This document shows positions 12,731-15,050 of a DNA stretch of 15,050 nt, piece by piece. The DNA is from Candidatus Falkowbacteria bacterium RIFCSPLOWO2_02_FULL_45_15 (lineage in GTDB: Bacteria > Patescibacteriota > Patescibacteriia > Patescibacteriales > XYC2-FULL-47-12). The stretch is taken from contig MFFV01000028.1 in NCBI GenBank assembly GCA_001777995.1, positions 5,761 through 20,810 on the forward strand, in the 5' to 3' direction. A program made the translations under genes and the position numbers. The notes below the pieces were generated by a model that did no database searches, was not told the DNA's origin, and worked only from the letters and a program-made list of their open reading frames with translations. The first letter of the stretch is position 1, and each line of letters starts with the position of its first letter.

Positions 12731-12850
12731 CACGAATAGTCACGAATAGTTTTACGAATTTTCATTAATCACTAATTTAACACGAATTTATTTTTGTGGG
12801 TTATTCGTGATTCGTGTCGATTCGTTTTTTAATTAGTGAGAATTCGTGAT
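12731..12850. repeat. Inverted CACGAAT/ATTCGTG repeat between clpP and lgt
   Basis: CACGAAT recurs at 12731, 12741 and 12781 (a 10-nt step between the first two), and its complement ATTCGTG at 12803, 12810 and 12842. An inner pair, CACTAATT (12770-12777) with AATTAGTG (12831-12838), adds to the inverted symmetry. The whole gap can fold back on itself. The last units run into the GTG at 12846, which argues against using that codon as the lgt start. Confidence 0.65.
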
Positions 12851-12860
12851 AATATTTTTT

Positions 12861-13814
12861 ATGAATTTTTTACATTTTTATATTCCTCAGCCAATCTTTC
12901 TCCAACTCGGCCCAATAACTATTCATTGGTACGGTTTTTTTATGGCGCTCGCGGTGCTCGCGGGGCTGCTCGTTAGTTTACAAATGGCGAAATGGCATAA
13001 AGTTGATAAAGAAATAATTTATGACCTGTTTTTTTACATCGTTATCGCCGGCTTTATCGGCGCGCGCATTTTTTATGTTTTATACAACCCGGCTTATTTT
13101 TGGCAGCATCCGCTGGAAATTTTTAAAATCTGGCAGGGCGGCATCGCTATTCATGGAGCGCTGGTTTTTGGGATTTTAGTATTACTGTCATTCTCGCGAA
13201 AGCGGGAATCCAGTGAAAAAGGGATGTCGCTGAAACAATGGGATTCCCGCCTGCGCGGGAATGACAAAAAAGAGGCGTTCTGGCTTTTGGCCGCAATTAT
13301 CGCGCCCGGTCTTGCCTTGGGCCAAGCCATTGGTCGTTGGGGAAATTATTTCAATCAGGAGCTATTCGGCCTGCCGACGAGTTTGCCTTGGGGCATTCCG
13401 ATTGAGTTTATTAATCGTCCGGCTGGCTTTGAAAGTTTCAATTATTTCCATCCGGCGTTTTTGTACGAGAGCGTTGGAGATATCGCGATATTTATATTGC
13501 TGTTGCTAATGCATTGGTTTTTTACGCGTAAGGCAAGAGACGAGGGACGAGGAATGGGTGACGAGCCAAAATTGACAAGTAATGGTTACGTGTTACGTGT
13601 CACGTGTTACGTGAGTATTGTTATGTGTTATGCGTTGTTGTATTCAACCTTGCGTTTTGGTTTGGAGTTTCTGCGCATTGACCCGACCGCCGGCAATATT
13701 TTTGGCGTGCGGGCGACGCAAGGATTAAGCGCAATGATTTTAATAATTAGTATTTTTTACACAATTTATTTTTATTATAAAAAAATCCCGTACGATGCTA
13801 ATGACGGGGAGTGA
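12861..13814 (+). CDS. lgt: Prolipoprotein diacylglyceryl transferase carrying in-frame repeat insertions
   Basis: Lgt transfers diacylglycerol from phosphatidylglycerol to the lipobox Cys of prolipoproteins in the inner membrane. From ATG 12861 it has 317 residues; the GTG at 12846 lies in a repeat and was not chosen. The N-terminus MNFLHFYIPQP and the first helix with ITIHWYGFFMALAV are typical. Conserved sites: GGIAIHG with H98, GRWGNYFNQELFG with R159 and N162 (the Lgt signature), HPAFLYES (197-204), and RFGLEFLRID with R265, E269 and R272. Residues 109-136 are encoded by an 81-nt palindromic repeat, and residues about 226-258 by tandem heptamers. Without these the length would be near the usual 260-290. 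All conserved motifs remain in frame, so the enzyme is probably active. Multi-pass membrane helices are retained. Confidence 0.95.
   Translation: MNFLHFYIPQPIFLQLGPITIHWYGFFMALAVLAGLLVSLQMAKWHKVDKEIIYDLFFYIVIAGFIGARIFYVLYNPAYFWQHPLEIFKIWQGGIAIHGALVFGILVLLSFSRKRESSEKGMSLKQWDSRLRGNDKKEAFWLLAAIIAPGLALGQAIGRWGNYFNQELFGLPTSLPWGIPIEFINRPAGFESFNYFHPAFLYESVGDIAIFILLLLMHWFFTRKARDEGRGMGDEPKLTSNGYVLRVTCYVSIVMCYALLYSTLRFGLEFLRIDPTAGNIFGVRATQGLSAMILIISIFYTIYFYYKKIPYDANDGE
13186..13266. repeat. 81-nt palindromic element inserted in frame in lgt
   Basis: Outer ends TGTCATTC (13186-13193) and GAATGACA (13259-13266) are exact complements. The left half is a hairpin ATTCTCGC-GAAA-GCGGGAAT and the right half a hairpin ATTCCCGC-CTGC-GCGGGAAT; each half is also a near-complete reverse complement of the other. 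The length is exactly 27 codons. Its translation (FSRKRES...QWDSRLRGND) is the familiar product of GTCATTCCCGC-type palindromic repeats found across many bacteria. Confidence 0.9.
13538..13565. repeat. Four 7-bp units (consensus RGACGAG) within lgt
   Basis: AGACGAG (13538-13544), GGACGAG (13545-13551), GAATGGG (13552-13558) and TGACGAG (13559-13565) follow one another in exact phase. They encode the hydrophilic, Gly/Asp/Glu/Arg-rich stretch before the last membrane helix of Lgt. Confidence 0.65.
13585..13633. repeat. Seven tandem 7-bp units (consensus GTTACGT) within lgt
   Basis: Units start at 13585, 13592, 13599, 13606, 13613, 13620 and 13627; the first, second and fourth are identical GTTACGT, the third and the last two differ at one or two bases, and the fifth is divergent. 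Because 21 nt equals 7 codons, the protein repeats every seven residues: YVLRVTC then YVSIVMC. The array codes for the entry into the last membrane helix of Lgt. Confidence 0.8.
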
Positions 13815-13835
13815 TGGAACCACATTTGTTAACCC

Positions 13836-13864
13836 TTGCTTTTTTTTCTAATCTCTGGTACGAT
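13836..13864 (+). promoter_or_regulatory. Promoter of rpsT
   Basis: -35 TTGCTT (13836-13841), a 17-nt spacer ending in TGG (extended -10), and -10 TACGAT (13859-13864). The start site would be near 13871, giving an 85-nt leader. It stands 22 nt after the lgt stop, so rpsT has its own promoter. Confidence 0.6.
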
Positions 13865-13922
13865 ACAGCAAGTTATTAAAATTTATTTATAATTAAAAAA
13901 TTAAGGCGGGCGAATACAATAT

Positions 13923-13951
13923 GGGATTGCTTCGCTTCGCTCGCAACGACA
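13923..13951. repeat. REP-like half element in the rpsT leader
   Basis: The stretch beginning GGGATTGCTTCGC and ending CGCAACGACA is the complement of the widespread repeat that reads GTCATTGCGAG...GCAATCCC in many bacterial genomes. Only one half is present. It lies 4 nt before the rpsT ATG in the untranslated leader and leaves no Shine-Dalgarno. An ATG at 13921 opens a 21-codon frame through it that overlaps the rpsT start. Confidence 0.55.
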
Positions 13952-13955
13952 AATT

Positions 13956-14222
13956 ATGCCTAACATCAAAGCGGCCGCTAAGGCCTTGAGAAAAAGTAAA
14001 AAGTTGCAGATACGCAATACTAAAGTCAAAAGCAATCTTGAAAGTTTAATAAAAAAATCGCGCAAGGCGATTACGGCTAAGTCCGATACGGTCAAAGATT
14101 TAATTCAGCAAGCAATTAAGGCGATAGATAAGGCGGCCCAGAAAGGAATAATAAAACCCAACACGGGCAAAAGAAAAAAATCTCGGCTGATGAAAAAATT
14201 TAATACGATGATAAGTAAGTAA
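13956..14222 (+). CDS. rpsT: 30S ribosomal protein S20
   Basis: bS20 binds 16S rRNA as an early assembly protein of the 30S subunit. 88 aa, normal length, very basic and all-helical. Signatures: the start MPNIKAAAKALRKSKKLQIRN, the middle VKSNLESLIKKSRKAI, and the C-terminal DKAAQKGIIKPNTGKRKKSRLMKKFN, which is the standard S20 ending (Lys-Gly-x-Ile-x-x-Asn-x-x-x-Arg-x-Lys-Ser-Arg-Leu). It has its own extended -10 promoter and a terminator, so it is a single-gene unit. Convergent holA next to it matches the frequent holA-rpsT adjacency in bacteria. No Shine-Dalgarno is visible before the ATG. Confidence 0.97.
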   Translation: MPNIKAAAKALRKSKKLQIRNTKVKSNLESLIKKSRKAITAKSDTVKDLIQQAIKAIDKAAQKGIIKPNTGKRKKSRLMKKFNTMISK

Positions 14223-14240
14223 TCAAATTTTTCTAAAATA

Positions 14241-14275
14241 AAAAAGCCCTCCTTATTTAGGGGGTCTTTTTATTT
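14241..14275. terminator. Bidirectional terminator between rpsT and holA
   Basis: AAGCCCTC (14244-14251) pairs with GGGGGTCTT (14260-14268, one bulged T and one G-U pair) around a short AT loop. A T run follows on the plus strand, and on the minus strand the A run 14241-14245 gives T residues. It lies 21 nt past the rpsT stop and downstream of the holA stop, so it can serve both convergent genes. Confidence 0.75.
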
Positions 14276-14306
14276 GATATCTATTTAAATTAAACAAATG
14301 CATCGA

Positions 14307-15050
14307 TTAATAATCGGCAGAAAAAAGTAAAGTTAACCCTGTCAATCCGTCCCTTTGCCCGGTCTTTATTTTATAGTCCAGCTCAACTATTTGCCCCAAA
14401 ACATTTTTTAAATAATCCAAACTAAAATTGCGCGTCTGCGGTATCGTTTTCTGCACCACAAAGGGATGCAGCTTTAAGGCGGCGGCGATTTGTTGAGGCG
14501 CTTGTCCGGCAATCAGATATTCTTTAACTTGCAAAGTTATTTTAAATTGCCGCGCTACCAGGGCCAAAATTTGCTGCAGACTTACGCCGGCATCCAGCTG
14601 GTTTTCCAGTAAAGAAAAAAAAAGCGCTTTATTTTTATTGCCGAGCGCGTCGGTGAGCGCGAAGATGCTTTCTTCCGCCGTGCCGCTGACGAGCTGGTTA
14701 ACATCGGCGGCAGTTATTTCCGTTCGCCGTTGGCGCTGGGCAAAGTTCACTAATTTTTCCAGCTCATTATGTAAAATCCACAGATTCGCGCCGCTGATGT
14801 TAGCCAGTAAGCTAACCGCCGCCGGATTAATGGCCATATTTTTTTTGTTCAGACATTGCTTAATCCACAACGGCAGCTCGTTTGCGTTTAGCGGCTTAAA
14901 CTGTTCGGAAAATTTTTGTTTGGCTAAATAATCAAAAAATTTTTTGCGCGCCGCAGTCAACCGTTTTTCGCCGTATTTTTTTGATTCCAATTCTTTAGAT
15001 TCATAGAAAATAAGCGAGTTTTCATTCTGGTCTTTTTCCAGTTGCGGCAA
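14307..15050 (-). CDS. holA: DNA polymerase III delta subunit, C-terminal three quarters (5' end outside window)
   Basis: The delta subunit opens the beta sliding clamp during loading by the gamma/tau complex. 247 residues are visible and the frame is open at 15050; the terminal TTG there is taken as an internal Leu codon, not a start, since full HolA proteins are about 330 aa and the N-terminal domain that binds the clamp is missing from the window. Family features: ELPLWIKQCLNKKNMAINPAAVSLL and NLWILHNELEKLVNFA (the lid domain helices), the ITAADVNQLVSGTAEESIFALTDALGNKNKA segment, LQQILALVARQFKITLQVKEYL, and the C-terminal helices ending ELDYKIKTGQRDGLTGLTLLF, all typical of the delta C-terminal domain. 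Confidence 0.93.
   Translation of the reverse strand: MPQLEKDQNENSLIFYESKELESKKYGEKRLTAARKKFFDYLAKQKFSEQFKPLNANELPLWIKQCLNKKNMAINPAAVSLLANISGANLWILHNELEKLVNFAQRQRRTEITAADVNQLVSGTAEESIFALTDALGNKNKALFFSLLENQLDAGVSLQQILALVARQFKITLQVKEYLIAGQAPQQIAAALKLHPFVVQKTIPQTRNFSLDYLKNVLGQIVELDYKIKTGQRDGLTGLTLLFSADY

Noticed and set aside
12080..12850. CRISPR array
   Set aside because: Repeats are 7-10 nt, in tandem or inverted, without regular unique spacers, and no cas gene is present.
12846..12860. GTG at 12846 as the lgt start
   Set aside because: It lies within the ATTCGTG repeat array and adds MIIFF before the family-like MNFLHFYIPQP; ATG 12861 is preferred.
13901..14095. 64-codon minus-strand frame opposite rpsT
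   Set aside because: It is antisense to rpsT and contains CRCERSEAIP, the well-known false product of a REP-like repeat.

Overview
The window looks like a chromosomal segment from a Candidate Phyla Radiation (Patescibacteria) bacterium, most likely a Parcubacteria-type genome; this is inference. The grounds are very compact core proteins (IF-2 of 666 aa, RNase HII of 203 aa), a small two-helix type IV secretion pilin-like protein of a kind common in these genomes, conserved small proteins of unknown function, mostly absent Shine-Dalgarno sequences, and many palindromic intergenic repeats. TGA ends several genes (infB, rbfA), so TGA is read as stop here, which argues against the Gracilibacteria/Absconditabacteria code.

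Layout. 1-375 is the 3' end of a glycoside-hydrolase-like gene. 558-1439 is a ROK-family sugar kinase lacking the family zinc motif. It converges on a minus-strand block: a pilin-like protein (2112-1618, own promoter), then a three-gene cassette of unrecognised proteins (4872-2210) that ends in a strong terminator. The cassette is preceded by a near-consensus promoter overlapping a palindrome at about 5300 and by a structured leader of about 400 nt. Upstream lie a toxin-like remnant (5464-5345), a small membrane protein, and a SAM methyltransferase. Next comes a minus-strand housekeeping group: rnhB, a conserved small protein, and trxB. Divergent from trxB is a plus-strand group for translation and protein quality: infB-rbfA-DHH phosphoesterase (nrnA-like), clpP, lgt, rpsT. 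holA enters from the right edge and converges on rpsT at a shared terminator.

The plus-strand group is coherent. infB and rbfA overlap by 4 nt and serve initiation and 30S maturation. The DHH enzyme clears short RNA oligomers or pAp, ClpP degrades proteins, Lgt lipidates lipoproteins, and S20 is a ribosomal protein.

The most striking signal is a recurring class of short repeats with an exact 7-bp period, often as two complementary arms facing each other. They occur at 1538-1614, 5869-5933, 6505-6539 and 12080-12135, and inside the lgt coding sequence at 13538-13565 and 13585-13633. A related inverted array (12731-12850) abuts lgt. lgt also carries an 81-nt palindromic element (27 codons) inserted in frame, recalling Rickettsia palindromic elements. 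The three-gene cassette (an Ig-like/zinc-ribbon protein plus two multi-pass membrane proteins) is the best candidate for an undescribed functional system. Its first two genes have strong Shine-Dalgarno sites, unlike nearly every neighbour.
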